Source: a virus. Taken from it: 21,512 nt of DNA. The position numbers and the translations under genes are program-made. The notes under the pieces were generated by a model that saw only the letters and a list, made by a program, of their open reading frames with translations, ran no database searches and was not told the DNA's origin. Location of the stretch: the IMG/VR virus record IMGVR_UViG_3300025543_000260, positions 1 through 21,512 of that record; one strand, given 5' to 3'. Below, in pieces: positions 6,022 through 13,751 of the stretch; positions within the stretch are counted from its first letter, which is position 1; every line of letters starts with the position of its first letter.

Positions 6022-7122
6022 TGTTTTCTATTATATATTGATGAGCATGCGTTCGTTGAAAATTGGGATGAATTTTCTGCATCTGTTCTACCTACTCTTT
6101 CATCTGGTGAAACTACAAAAATGATTTTTACAAGCACCCCACATGGCTTGAATCATTTCTATTATTATGTTGAAGGCGCTAGACAAAAGAAAAATGGTTT
6201 CGCTTTAATTGAGGTTGATTGGAGAGAAGTACCCGGTCGAGATGAAGCATGGAGACTTCGTGCTCTATCAGAACTTAATAATAATCAACTAAAATTTGAT
6301 CAAGAATATGACTTGGAATTTATTGGTTCATCTGGAACACTTATATCTGGTGCTGCACTTAAATTACTAAATCCAATGAAAGAATTATATGTTGATGAAC
6401 ATTTATTTAAATATAAAGAAAGAGTTCAGGGTGATATTTATGTTATGGTTGTGGATACATCACGTGGTAAAGCCTTGGACTATTCAGCATTTAGTGTAAT
6501 TAATGTAACAAAAACTCCATATGAACAAGTATGCACTTATCGAAATAACACGGTAACTCCATCTGATTATGCTGTTACATGTTCCACAATTGCAGAATAT
6601 TATAATGATGCACAAATTTTAGTTGAATTGAATGACTTGGGGTCACAAGTAGCTGATTTATTATTTGATGTGGAAAGACAATTAATATCAACAGCGAATA
6701 ATGGTAGAAATGGTAAACAAGTAAGTTATTCAACAAAATCTGAAAAAGGTTTGACTATATCAGCTGGTACTAAAGCATCTGGTTGCGCTATGTTGAAACT
6801 GCTTATTGAAGGTAATAAATTAATAATCAATGATAGGTTCACTATTGCAGAATTAAACAAATTTTCACAAAAAGGAAATACATATCAAGCTGAAGTAGGT
6901 GCTCATGATGATTTGGTTATGGGGTTAGTACATTTTGGTTGGCTTTCTTCAGTAGGATTCATAGACCAATTGAATGATTTGGATATCATGGCGGCACTTA
7001 GAGAAAAAACGGAAGAAGACCATATGAATGACCTTCTCCCATTTGGTATTATTTCTAATGGTCTAGAAGACTTTGATGAAGTTATTGAATTACATGAAGA
7101 TGAATGGCTACATGCATTTTAA
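5728..7122 (+). CDS. 17: C-intein fused to terminase large subunit gp17, C-terminal half
   Basis: 464 residues: 98 of C-intein and 366 of gp17 C-extein. The ATG overlaps the endonuclease stop (ATGA) with no Shine-Dalgarno visible, so reinitiation is likely; a TTG at 5704 is a poorer start. After splicing, Cys171 is followed by LLYIDEHAF, with Walker B Asp177 and catalytic Glu178, then motif III TSTPHG (207-212). The RNase H-like nuclease metal ligands appear as VDTSRG (Asp315), VELNDLG (Glu372) and GAHDDLVMG (Asp466/467). The joined protein is about 536 residues against 610 in T4. It cuts the concatemer and pumps DNA into the prohead through the gp20 portal. Confidence 0.93.
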   Translation: MKILSENKFRDFDGFEYMGDKETYILETNKTTLRCTNDHEFLTDNRGWVEAQNLVTGDILSGNDFISFKKTNVIEDVYDAINVDETSSFYAEGLTAHNCFLLYIDEHAFVENWDEFSASVLPTLSSGETTKMIFTSTPHGLNHFYYYVEGARQKKNGFALIEVDWREVPGRDEAWRLRALSELNNNQLKFDQEYDLEFIGSSGTLISGAALKLLNPMKELYVDEHLFKYKERVQGDIYVMVVDTSRGKALDYSAFSVINVTKTPYEQVCTYRNNTVTPSDYAVTCSTIAEYYNDAQILVELNDLGSQVADLLFDVERQLISTANNGRNGKQVSYSTKSEKGLTISAGTKASGCAMLKLLIEGNKLIINDRFTIAELNKFSQKGNTYQAEVGAHDDLVMGLVHFGWLSSVGFIDQLNDLDIMAALREKTEEDHMNDLLPFGIISNGLEDFDEVIELHEDEWLHAF

Positions 7123-7123
7123 T

Positions 7124-7150
7124 AAAAAAAGGAGCCTTTCGGCTCCTTTT
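7124..7150. terminator. bidirectional Rho-independent terminator after gp17
   Basis: Hairpin AAAAGGAGCC-TTTC-GGCTCCTTTT with A and T runs on either side; serves gp17 rightward and the 7157-7540 gene leftward. The stem-loop is identical to the one after gp23 (21206-21233). Confidence 0.9.
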
Positions 7151-7156
7151 CTAATT

Positions 7157-7540
7157 TTAAGCAAAATCATATTTTGCTCGTGAGAGACTTGTCTTATAAC
7201 GTTTTCCGTTTTTCAAATATATGATTGGATATTTGGTGTTACGGGGTTTATAATCAACAATCTGCTTTGTACCATCGGCTGAAACTGGATTAATACCAAA
7301 CCGTTTCACCAAATCCTTAGCGGCTTCAGCAACCTTATCCCTTGCTTCAGCAATCTTTTCTGGAGTATTTTCACTTTCGAGTTTAAGCGTCAACTTCAGC
7401 TTAATCTCAACATCTTGGAATGATCCACCACCAAATTGGGCTTTTACACCAAACTTTGCAAGTGCCTCATTAACGCTATTCATAACTTCAGCCTGAATTT
7501 CTTTTGCATTGGCTTTGGTGAATGTTTCAATCTTTGTCAT
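7157..7540 (-). CDS. unknown basic protein (127 aa)
   Basis: 127 residues from the ATG at 7540, preceded by AAGGAA at 7 bp; an in-frame TTG two codons earlier is less likely. Seen: an N-terminal helix (KIETFTKANAKEIQAEVMNSVNEALAKFG), a strand-like repeat (VEIKLKLTLKLES), a Lys/Ala-rich helix, and a basic C-terminus with KYPIIYLKNGKRYKTSLSRAKYDF. The last part resembles short DNA- or RNA-binding tails, but this is not evidence of function. Last gene before the terminator; driven by the promoter at 7578-7606. Confidence 0.7.
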   Translation of the reverse strand: MTKIETFTKANAKEIQAEVMNSVNEALAKFGVKAQFGGGSFQDVEIKLKLTLKLESENTPEKIAEARDKVAEAAKDLVKRFGINPVSADGTKQIVDYKPRNTKYPIIYLKNGKRYKTSLSRAKYDFA

Positions 7541-7577
7541 AATCAATTTCCTTTTCTCTGTTTCTCTCTATAACCTT

Positions 7578-7606
7578 ACATTAGGTTATTTTTAAAACAA
7601 TGTCAA
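7578..7606 (-). promoter_or_regulatory. early-type sigma70 promoter (class 2 cassette)
   Basis: Minus strand: TTGACA (7606-7601), 17-bp spacer, TAATGT (7583-7578), followed by the class 2 leader. It begins 4 bp after the stop of the 7611-7805 gene. Confidence 0.7.
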
Positions 7607-7610
7607 TCGT

Positions 7611-7805
7611 TTATTTTGAAAATAGCATAAATAATCCAACAATAGAAAGTATGACCAAAACAATAGCAATTGGAATCCATAATGGAGCCAATACCCACCA
7701 CCAACTCCATGTAATATAACCTGTCAATTTCAAACCAATAAATAGAACAGTTAGGAGTGGCAGAAAAATGCCATTATATGTCACTGTATTTACATTATCA
7801 CCCAT
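7611..7805 (-). CDS. small two-helix membrane protein, Fragile-X-F-like
   Basis: 64 residues with two hydrophobic segments, about 12-30 (IFLPLLTVLFIGLKLTGYI) and 39-62 (LAPLWIPIAIVLVILSIVG), separated by WSWWW. The LKLTGYITWSWWWVLAPLW stretch matches a short phage membrane protein often annotated as transmembrane Fragile-X-F protein; the role is unknown. It should sit in the host inner membrane. Gene end LFSK plus the following bases are shared with the end of the 8481-8825 gene. Own promoter at 7853-7881. Confidence 0.75.
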   Translation of the reverse strand: MGDNVNTVTYNGIFLPLLTVLFIGLKLTGYITWSWWWVLAPLWIPIAIVLVILSIVGLFMLFSK

Positions 7806-7852
7806 TTTTTAATTCCTTTCAAGAATTTTAGTAGAATTTATATTGATATCTA

Positions 7853-7881
7853 AAAATAACATTTTAATATATCAATGTAAA
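7853..7881 (-). promoter_or_regulatory. probable early-type promoter for the membrane protein gene
   Basis: Minus strand: TTTACA (7881-7876), 17-bp spacer, TATTTT (7858-7853). One mismatch in the -35 and a weaker -10 than the TTGACA cassettes. Confidence 0.5.
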
Positions 7882-7891
7882 GCGATAAATT

Positions 7892-7915
7892 AAAAATGGG
7901 GAAATTAATCCCCAT
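7892..7915 (-). terminator. Rho-independent terminator for the 7919-8416 gene
   Basis: Inverted repeat ATGGGG/CCCCAT with an 8-nt loop; on the minus strand the stem is followed by a T run. It sits directly after the stop codon of the upstream gene. Confidence 0.75.
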
Positions 7916-7918
7916 CTA

Positions 7919-8416
7919 TTATTTCCGTACTTTAACCAGAGTCCGAACATGCAGGCACTGGATGTTATATCCGCCAGCCAAAATTGTTTCAATTTCGATG
8001 TGCTTTGGTCCCAAGTTAGTATCAACATTGAAAATGCCGTGGAACCCATCTGAAGTTCTTGAAATGCGATTGCTATAAACCTCAGTAACTTCAGCCTTGG
8101 CCAACTTTTTAGCAATGCTTGCATTCCGATTTTCAATAACTTTTTTACATTTCTTTTCAACAATCTCTGGTATCATATCCATGCTGCGACCCCAGAAAAC
8201 ATCATACCAGCCCTTACCTCCAGCAATACTATAAGCTTGTGCTTTGGCTTTTCTAAATTCTTCACCACGTGTTCCTCTATAAACATCTGATGCTTCAAAT
8301 TCCCGCACAGCCAATTTTCTTTCCAATGCCCATGCAACCTGTTTTGCTACATACTCAGCATCCATTTCAGAGAAGATGTTTTCCAGTGAATTGATGATTT
8401 CCTGTTGAGCATTCAT
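7919..8416 (-). CDS. unknown protein (165 aa)
   Basis: 165 residues starting MNAQQEIINSLENIF. The N-terminal half is helical (SEMDAEYVAKQVAWALERKLA), followed by YRGTRGEEFRKAKAQAYSIAGGKGWYDVFWG and a Lys-rich helix; the C-terminal quarter is strand-like, ending ILAGGYNIQCLHVRTLVKVRK. I do not recognise the family. The start at 8416 follows AGGAGATTAGATT, the same leader as the 69-bp repeat. Transcribed alone from 8448-8476 and ended by a hairpin. Confidence 0.75.
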   Translation of the reverse strand: MNAQQEIINSLENIFSEMDAEYVAKQVAWALERKLAVREFEASDVYRGTRGEEFRKAKAQAYSIAGGKGWYDVFWGRSMDMIPEIVEKKCKKVIENRNASIAKKLAKAEVTEVYSNRISRTSDGFHGIFNVDTNLGPKHIEIETILAGGYNIQCLHVRTLVKVRK

Positions 8417-8447
8417 AATCTAATCTCCTGTTTCAATCTCTATGATC

Positions 8448-8476
8448 AATATAGGGTATTTTTAAATTAATGTCAA
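8448..8476 (-). promoter_or_regulatory. early-type sigma70 promoter (class 1 cassette)
   Basis: Minus strand: TTGACA (8476-8471), 17-bp spacer, TATATT (8453-8448). The leader matches the 69-bp repeat except for an 8-bp deletion and two substitutions. Confidence 0.8.
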
Positions 8477-8480
8477 TCGT

Positions 8481-8825
8481 TTATTTTGAAAATAATTGAA
8501 TATCTGCAATATTCCTAATTTCATCTTTTACCGCCCGGAATTGATTATCAAATTCTACAGAATCCTTGTCATTTTCCCAATCTACATCAAGTGCAAGAAT
8601 TTGTTTTGCAACCTCTATAGCTTTAGCTTTTGTAGACCGCTGCAGCTTGTAGTATACTTCAGCCTGTTTAGTGAGGCAAAAAATACCCCATAACTTACCT
8701 ATCTTACCAACACCAATCCCACCCGCTGCATACACCACTTTGTCACGATCACCATAAAGGCTATTCGGAATCGTGATCGTCGTTTTCTTGAATTTCATCT
8801 TCTCTATATTTTCAATCTTTGTCAT
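8481..8825 (-). CDS. unknown protein (114 aa)
   Basis: 114 residues starting MTKIENIEKMKFKKTTITI. A glycine-rich stretch AAGGIGVGKIGKLWG (about 33-47) is not a P-loop because the GxxxxGK[ST] pattern is missing. The middle is Lys-rich and helical (STKAKAIEVAKQILAL), then acidic. No family recognised. The first residues (MTKIE) and the last (QLFSK) are shared with other small leftward genes (7540 start; 7611 end), suggesting exchange at gene edges. Driven by 8858-8886. Confidence 0.65.
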   Translation of the reverse strand: MTKIENIEKMKFKKTTITIPNSLYGDRDKVVYAAGGIGVGKIGKLWGIFCLTKQAEVYYKLQRSTKAKAIEVAKQILALDVDWENDKDSVEFDNQFRAVKDEIRNIADIQLFSK

Positions 8826-8857
8826 GACTTCATTCCTTTGTTTCTCTCTATAACCTT

Positions 8858-8886
8858 ACATTAGGCTATTTTTAAATTAATGTCAA
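8858..8886 (-). promoter_or_regulatory. early-type sigma70 promoter (class 2 cassette)
   Basis: Minus strand: TTGACA (8886-8881), 17-bp spacer, TAATGT (8863-8858), with the same leader as 7578-7606 and 1061-1089. Confidence 0.7.
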
Positions 8887-8900
8887 TCGTTTATTTTCAT

Positions 8901-9089
8901 TTATTTGATTTTATTCCAAATAAATCTAAATTCATCTCTTTCTGGTTCTCCGTGATATTCCTGAATACTTTGAACATCACAAACAGCATCATCAGGATAT
9001 TGATCCAACATTTCACGTATTTGTGTAACAGTTTTACCATCCAAATACCCATATAGGGAATATGGACCACTCTGTGTATAAACACTCAT
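8901..9089 (-). CDS. small unknown protein (62 aa)
   Basis: 62 residues: MSVYTQSGPYSLYGYLDGK then a helix TVTQIREMLDQYPDDAV and an acidic C-terminus. The TVxQIxEMLxxxPxDA pattern is common in small phage and bacterial orphan proteins of unknown role. The overlapping ORF in the next frame (8897-9085) is rejected because AAGGAG lies upstream of this ATG. First gene of the second leftward block, driven by 9124-9152. Confidence 0.65.
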   Translation of the reverse strand: MSVYTQSGPYSLYGYLDGKTVTQIREMLDQYPDDAVCDVQSIQEYHGEPERDEFRFIWNKIK

Positions 9090-9123
9090 TATATTATCTC
9101 CTTTGTTTTTGATATTTACGGGT

Positions 9124-9152
9124 AAGATACACCATTCACTTACTAATGTAAA
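9124..9152 (-). promoter_or_regulatory. early-type promoter, divergent from the gp18 late promoter
   Basis: Minus strand: TTTACA (9152-9147), 17-bp spacer, TATCTT (9129-9124). Its outer edge is 10 bp from the rightward late octamer at 9163. Confidence 0.6.
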
Positions 9153-9162
9153 TACTATTATT

Positions 9163-9170
9163 CATAAATA
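9163..9170 (+). promoter_or_regulatory. late promoter octamer CATAAATA before gp18
   Basis: Followed by TCAATAAAAT and AAGGAG; the flanks from 9151 on closely match those of the gp19 promoter (13740 on). 29 bp before the gp18 ATG. Confidence 0.65.
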
Positions 9171-9199
9171 TCAATAAAATCAACAAGGAGAATAACAAA

Positions 9200-11200
9200 A
9201 TGGCATTTAGCGTAAGTCCAGCAGTTACTGTAAGAGAATTTGACCTATCAGGATATGTTTCAAATATTTCTATTACAACAGGTGCATTAGGTGGAGTTTT
9301 CAAATGGGGTCCGGTAGAAGAAAGGGAATTTATTTCATCTGAGCAAGAACTTGTACAGAGATTTGGTAAACCTACATCGGATAATTTCGAAACATATTTC
9401 ACAGCAGCAAACTTTTTAGCATATTCAGATAAATTATATGTGTCTCGTGCAATCGATGCTAATGCAGTAAATGCTGCAGTTGGTAATGGTAGTATTGCAA
9501 ATACGGTTATTAAAAATGAAACTGATTATGATATCAAATCAGCAACATTGGATGCTAATGCATTTTTCGTTGCAAAATATCCCGGTACTCTTGGTAACTC
9601 TCTTAAAGTTTCTATGTGTGATTCTGCCAATGCGTTTTATAAAACACATGATGGTGGTACTGCCAACCTTACATTAGATTATACAGTTAATTCAAATATT
9701 GCAGTTATAACTATTGTTGGTTCTGATGCCAATAATGCAATGTTGGAAGCAAACACAGTTATATCTGATCTACAAGTTGGTGATGTTTTGGTTGCTGGTA
9801 ACACAACTGTGGGTAAACAGTATCTTAAAGTTGCAAGTATTGGTGCAACCAGTAATGATACGATTGATACAGCAACAGCTAACGTTACATTCACAACTAA
9901 ATATGCTCTTTCAAGTGATGTTAGTGTTACTACTTTAGAGAGATATTGGGAATATTACAACTCAGTTGATGTTGCACCCGGAACATCTACATATACTGAA
10001 GCACGTGGTGGTGCTGGTGATGAATTACACGTTGTTGTAGTTGATGAAGATGGTGATATTTCAGGTACACCAAACACAATCCTTGAAATTTTTGAAGGTC
10101 TTTCAAGAGCTACAGATGCTAAGGGTGAGCAAGGTGGTTCAATCTACTATAAGGAAGCTCTTAATAATAGCTCAAAATACATTTGGTTTGCAAATGATAG
10201 AACTGGTTCAGTTTCAAATACAGCAGTAAATATGGCTGCAATTGATACTCTACCATTTAGTGGATCATTAACAGCGGGTGTTGATTCTGTATCGGAATCA
10301 ACAATTAGTCTTGCAAATCTTGCAACAGCTTATGATCAATTTGCTGCAGCTGAAGAAGTTGACATTTCCGTAATCATGATTGGTAAATCAATTGGTGGTG
10401 TAAATGGTGAAGGTCTTGCAAACTATGTATCAGATAATATTGTTGATAAGAGAAAAGATTGCGTTTTCGTAGTTTCTCCACAAAATCCTGATGTTGTTAA
10501 TAACCCATATGAAGAAAATGAAGCGATGGTTGCATTCAGGGGTTCATTACGTTCAACATCATACGGGTTTATGGACTCTGGATATAAACAACAGTATGAC
10601 AGATACAATGATGTTTATCGTTGGGTTCCATTAAATGGTGACATAGCAGGAACATTTGCTAGAACAGATAATGACCGTGATCCATGGTGGAGTCCAGCTG
10701 GTTATAATAGAGGTCAAATTAAGAATGTTGTAACACTTGCTTATAATCCAGAAAAAGCAGATCGTGATATTCTTTATAAGAACAGCATTAATCCAGTTAT
10801 CCATAAAGGTAATAGTGGAACGGTGTTGTTTGGTGATAAAACACTTCTTAATAAAACTTCAGCATTCGATAGAATTAACGTTCGTAGATTGTTTATTGTT
10901 CTAGAAAAGGCAATTTCCACTGCTTCTGAACAACTATTGTTTGAATTTAACGATTCTTTCACTAGAGCACAATTCAGAAACATGGTTGTTCCATATCTTA
11001 GAGATATTCAGGGTCGTAGAGGTATCTATGATTTCAGAGTAGTTTGTGATGAAACAAACAACACTGGTGAAATTATCGACAATAATCAATTTGTGGGTGA
11101 TATTTACATTAAACCTGCAAAATCAATTAACGAAATACAACTTAACTTCGTCGCTCTAAGAACGGGTGCAGAATTTGAAGAGTATATCGGAAGATATTAA
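9200..11200 (+). CDS. 18: tail sheath protein gp18
   Basis: 666 residues, close to T4 gp18 (659), the contractile sheath subunit around the tail tube. The N-terminus FSVSPAVTVREFDLSGYVSN followed by TTGALGGVFKWGPVEE is the hallmark of T4-type sheath proteins. The C-terminal domain has RRGIYDFRVVCDETNN and FVGDIYIKPAKSINEI, the conserved sheath fold that forms the inter-subunit mesh. The middle (about 100-300) is Ala/Thr/Asn-rich and probably the variable outer domain. AAGGAG lies 9 bp before the ATG. Ends at a strong bidirectional terminator. Confidence 0.97.
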   Translation: MAFSVSPAVTVREFDLSGYVSNISITTGALGGVFKWGPVEEREFISSEQELVQRFGKPTSDNFETYFTAANFLAYSDKLYVSRAIDANAVNAAVGNGSIANTVIKNETDYDIKSATLDANAFFVAKYPGTLGNSLKVSMCDSANAFYKTHDGGTANLTLDYTVNSNIAVITIVGSDANNAMLEANTVISDLQVGDVLVAGNTTVGKQYLKVASIGATSNDTIDTATANVTFTTKYALSSDVSVTTLERYWEYYNSVDVAPGTSTYTEARGGAGDELHVVVVDEDGDISGTPNTILEIFEGLSRATDAKGEQGGSIYYKEALNNSSKYIWFANDRTGSVSNTAVNMAAIDTLPFSGSLTAGVDSVSESTISLANLATAYDQFAAAEEVDISVIMIGKSIGGVNGEGLANYVSDNIVDKRKDCVFVVSPQNPDVVNNPYEENEAMVAFRGSLRSTSYGFMDSGYKQQYDRYNDVYRWVPLNGDIAGTFARTDNDRDPWWSPAGYNRGQIKNVVTLAYNPEKADRDILYKNSINPVIHKGNSGTVLFGDKTLLNKTSAFDRINVRRLFIVLEKAISTASEQLLFEFNDSFTRAQFRNMVVPYLRDIQGRRGIYDFRVVCDETNNTGEIIDNNQFVGDIYIKPAKSINEIQLNFVALRTGAEFEEYIGRY

Positions 11201-11217
11201 TATAAAATTTTGATAAT

Positions 11218-11250
11218 AAAAAAGGCTGGAGAAATCCAGCCTTTTTTTTT
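11218..11250. terminator. bidirectional terminator between gp18 and the converging endonuclease gene
   Basis: Hairpin GGCTGGA-GAAA-TCCAGCC flanked by an A run and nine Ts. It serves gp18 rightward; on the other strand the stop codon of the leftward endonuclease gene overlaps its edge. Confidence 0.9.
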
Positions 11251-12823
11251 AAAATACATATTTTGCATTACCACAATCGTATATACATAGAAAATTATTT
11301 CTAGCCATATTTTCATATTCAGTCAAATTTTTATCAAATACTTCTAATTTATTTTCCAATTTGTGTTTTTGATAATTCATTCTATTTTCTAAATTCATAG
11401 AATCTTTCTTACAATAGAAATAATTTGGATTGGTATATTTTACAAAATTAAATCCTAATTTCTCATAAACTCTACCAAAACCAAATCTTAAATCAGCATA
11501 TGTAATAACAGACTTCAAACCAGAATGCTTAAACATTTTTGAAGCACCACCAATAATATTGTAACCTATTTTAAATGACATACGGGTGATTTCATATTCA
11601 TAATTTTTGTCAAATCTGGATTTTGAAAATGAAGAAACACCTACTAACTCATTATCATAATATAAACCAACATTAATAGAACTATTCACATAACCATTAA
11701 TATGATTTTTGTTATGAAATATCTTGGCTTCGGAAGATGTTATAAAACCTACATTACACTTTCTACCAAATATTTTTTGTGATTTACCTAATCTTGATTT
11801 AATCATGGATTTTATAAGGTCTTTATTATTAATCCATTCATTTTCGAATATTGTAACTACATCAATATCAAATTCATTCTTAAGAGTAAGGGTTTTTTCT
11901 TGGTGATATTTTTTAGTTGTGCCACTGTTTATACTATGCCAGAACAAACCACAAAATTCAAAACCAACATTTTTTTCTGGACAATAACAATCTATTTCTC
12001 TAACTCCAATAGAAGTTTTGAATTTATTTGAATAACACTCCACATCTAATGATTTTATATATTCCATAATTTCTAATTCACCCTTAGACTTATTATAAGA
12101 GTGTGATTTTATGTTTATATTCTTTTCATATAAAACTTGACGTAAAAAGCTATCAGAGAATGTATAACCATTTTCTTTAATGATTGTTGGAATATCTTTT
12201 GTCTCATTTTCTTTGAGAATATAATCTAAATCATTTTCAATAGTTTTTCTATTTTCAAATCTATCTCTAGTCCATTTGCCATGTGGGAAATCAATGTTTT
12301 GTTTTTTACATATAGACCTGATATGAGATGATTTTACATTATATTTTTCACAAATATCTTCTAAATACATTTCATCTGATATATCATTTAATATACACTC
12401 ATAATCATCAAACCCAATAAAAATATTAAGCCTCTTACAAATTTCATTAAATGTGATATAATTTAAATTTACACTGTATTTTTCATTTAAAAAGTTGATA
12501 GCATCCTTTTTAGTGTTAAATGAAAGAATATCATTTTCCCATGATTTATATTGGGGATATTTTAATGCGTTATCTGATTTCTTAAATTTTTTTCTTTTAT
12601 GGTGTTTTCTACATTCAGAACATACTTCTGTATTTCTAGAAAAACGTTGATTAAATATATTACCACAATCTGCACAGCGACATTCTACAATATAATTAGA
12701 TTCCCTTTTAAGGTGATTAACATTAACAGAAAGCGTTTCTTTAGAGGTATCATACCCTAAAGATTCATAATATTTTTTATTTGGTCCTGTTGATTTTATC
12801 TCGATTTTCTTTGTTATGATCAT
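11249..12823 (-). CDS. Vsr-like (EDxHD) homing endonuclease with zinc finger and GNAT-like C-domain
   Basis: 524 residues. An N-terminal zinc ribbon has C50-x2-C53 and C68-x2-C71. Middle repeats with helix-turn-helix character (residues about 100-240) probably read DNA. The nuclease core is GELEI (Glu249), REIDCYCP (Asp278), GFEFCGLFWHS (Glu289, His297), KKYHQEKT and VTIFENEW, the pattern of the Vsr-like EDxHD family first described with fractured genes and split inteins. The C-domain (about 360-490) has a GNAT-like layout common in these phage enzymes (GGASKMFKHSG, FGRVYEKLGFNF). It sits antisense between gp18 and gp19, 3 bp after the preceding stop with no Shine-Dalgarno, at the end of a leftward operon. 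Its cleavage site is unknown. Confidence 0.85.
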   Translation of the reverse strand: MIITKKIEIKSTGPNKKYYESLGYDTSKETLSVNVNHLKRESNYIVECRCADCGNIFNQRFSRNTEVCSECRKHHKRKKFKKSDNALKYPQYKSWENDILSFNTKKDAINFLNEKYSVNLNYITFNEICKRLNIFIGFDDYECILNDISDEMYLEDICEKYNVKSSHIRSICKKQNIDFPHGKWTRDRFENRKTIENDLDYILKENETKDIPTIIKENGYTFSDSFLRQVLYEKNINIKSHSYNKSKGELEIMEYIKSLDVECYSNKFKTSIGVREIDCYCPEKNVGFEFCGLFWHSINSGTTKKYHQEKTLTLKNEFDIDVVTIFENEWINNKDLIKSMIKSRLGKSQKIFGRKCNVGFITSSEAKIFHNKNHINGYVNSSINVGLYYDNELVGVSSFSKSRFDKNYEYEITRMSFKIGYNIIGGASKMFKHSGLKSVITYADLRFGFGRVYEKLGFNFVKYTNPNYFYCKKDSMNLENRMNYQKHKLENKLEVFDKNLTEYENMARNNFLCIYDCGNAKYVF

Positions 12824-12826
12824 ATT

Positions 12827-13093
12827 TTATTTATCATCATCCTCATAATATTTAAGACATAACTGATAAAATTCATTAGTTCGTTTTTCATCTTCATTGA
12901 GATATTCCAGAAATTTAGCTGGTGCATTAAACCACACCATTTCAGCTGGTGTTGCATATTCATAAACTGTCATGTTTTCAATCATAACTTCAGCAACAAA
13001 AGTTTCAACCATATTAAATGTTGAAACATCCACATTTACAAATGGTGAACCAGTTATAAATTCATAAATATTCTGTTTAGTAAATTTATGCAT
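12827..13093 (-). CDS. small acidic protein, paralogue of its upstream neighbour (88 aa)
   Basis: 88 residues starting MHKFTKQNIYEFI; the neighbour at 13086-13343 starts MHKFSKQELFNFI and shares VETFVAEVMI / LEKFVANVMI and a C-terminal LCL-x-x-Y, so the two are tandem duplicates. Acidic end (YEDDDK). ATG at 13093 has GGAG 7 bp upstream; an ATG one codon earlier is possible. The start overlaps the end of its neighbour. No function known. Confidence 0.7.
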   Translation of the reverse strand: MHKFTKQNIYEFITGSPFVNVDVSTFNMVETFVAEVMIENMTVYEYATPAEMVWFNAPAKFLEYLNEDEKRTNEFYQLCLKYYEDDDK

Positions 13094-13343
13094 CATAACA
13101 CTCCAAACATAGGGTTTTAAAATTTTGAAAATATTCTTCTGAATAACTAATTGCTATGAGATAATGCATAACTATAGATAAATTAATCATATTTTCAATA
13201 GTACAATTTTTATAATCAGGATTATTACTAATCATGACATTAGCTACAAATTTCTCCAAGTCTTCATATAATGGCAAATCATCTATGTAGATGAAATCAT
13301 GTTTAATGAAATTAAACAATTCCTGTTTTGAAAACTTATGCAT
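13086..13343 (-). CDS. small acidic protein, tandem paralogue (85 aa)
   Basis: 85 residues, MHKFSKQELFNFIKHDFIYIDD, then LEKFVANVMISNNPDY and a C-terminal helix ending LCLECYDA. Paralogous to the next gene downstream (12827-13093). The start lies 1 bp after the stop of the 13345-13674 gene, so it is the second gene of that operon. AAGGG precedes the ATG at 9 bp. Unknown function. Confidence 0.7.
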   Translation of the reverse strand: MHKFSKQELFNFIKHDFIYIDDLPLYEDLEKFVANVMISNNPDYKNCTIENMINLSIVMHYLIAISYSEEYFQNFKTLCLECYDA

Positions 13344-13344
13344 C

Positions 13345-13674
13345 TTACAATCCCTTTTCTACATAAGCTGGATAATCCCGTTTATTTTTGATATCCCACT
13401 TTTCAACAACCCACCCATCAGCGGTTTCATCAACTATCACATGTGCAACAGTCTTACCAACCTTGGCATACCGATACTGAGGGTTTTTATAATCGTTTCC
13501 AACCCAAACTTTATGTGGAAATTCAACGTTCTTTCCGCCATGTGCTGGAGGAGATATAACTAAAACATCATTTCTGGAAAATTCGAACCAATGACCATAG
13601 TCTTTCTCTTGGAATTGACCCATGACCGAACCATCACCTCTATCAAAACTAACACATTCAGGAGCAAAAGCCAT
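13345..13674 (-). CDS. unknown protein (109 aa)
   Basis: 109 residues from ATG 13674 (an upstream TTG is less likely; AAAGGA stands before the ATG). The protein is strand-rich with many Trp, Gly and aromatic residues: VMGQFQEKDYGHWFEFSRNDVLVISPP and VWVGNDYKNPQYRYAKVG. It looks like a small beta-barrel, but I cannot assign a family. First gene of the third leftward block, which ends with the homing endonuclease; promoter at 13713-13741. Confidence 0.7.
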   Translation of the reverse strand: MAFAPECVSFDRGDGSVMGQFQEKDYGHWFEFSRNDVLVISPPAHGGKNVEFPHKVWVGNDYKNPQYRYAKVGKTVAHVIVDETADGWVVEKWDIKNKRDYPAYVEKGL

Positions 13675-13712
13675 TTTCAAATCCTTTCAAGGTCTAATTG
13701 AACTTACAATTT

Positions 13713-13741
13713 AATATACCTTAAATGATCCTAGATGTAAA
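13713..13741 (-). promoter_or_regulatory. early-type promoter, divergent from the gp19 late promoter
   Basis: Minus strand: TTTACA (13741-13736), 17-bp spacer, TATATT (13718-13713). Its outer edge is again 10 bp from the late octamer. Confidence 0.7.
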
Positions 13742-13751
13742 TAGCAATATT

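Noticed and set aside
7864-8163. Leftward 99-residue ORF and the rightward 7896-8078 ORF
   Set aside because: Both overlap the 7919-8416 gene and cross its terminator hairpin.
8757-8780. P-loop ATPase in the 114-residue protein (8481-8825)
   Set aside because: GGIGVGKIGK lacks the GK[ST] ending of Walker A and the protein is too small for an NTPase.
8897-9085. 62-residue leftward ORF in the other frame
   Set aside because: Overlaps the 8901-9089 gene almost fully; only the latter has AAGGAG before its ATG.
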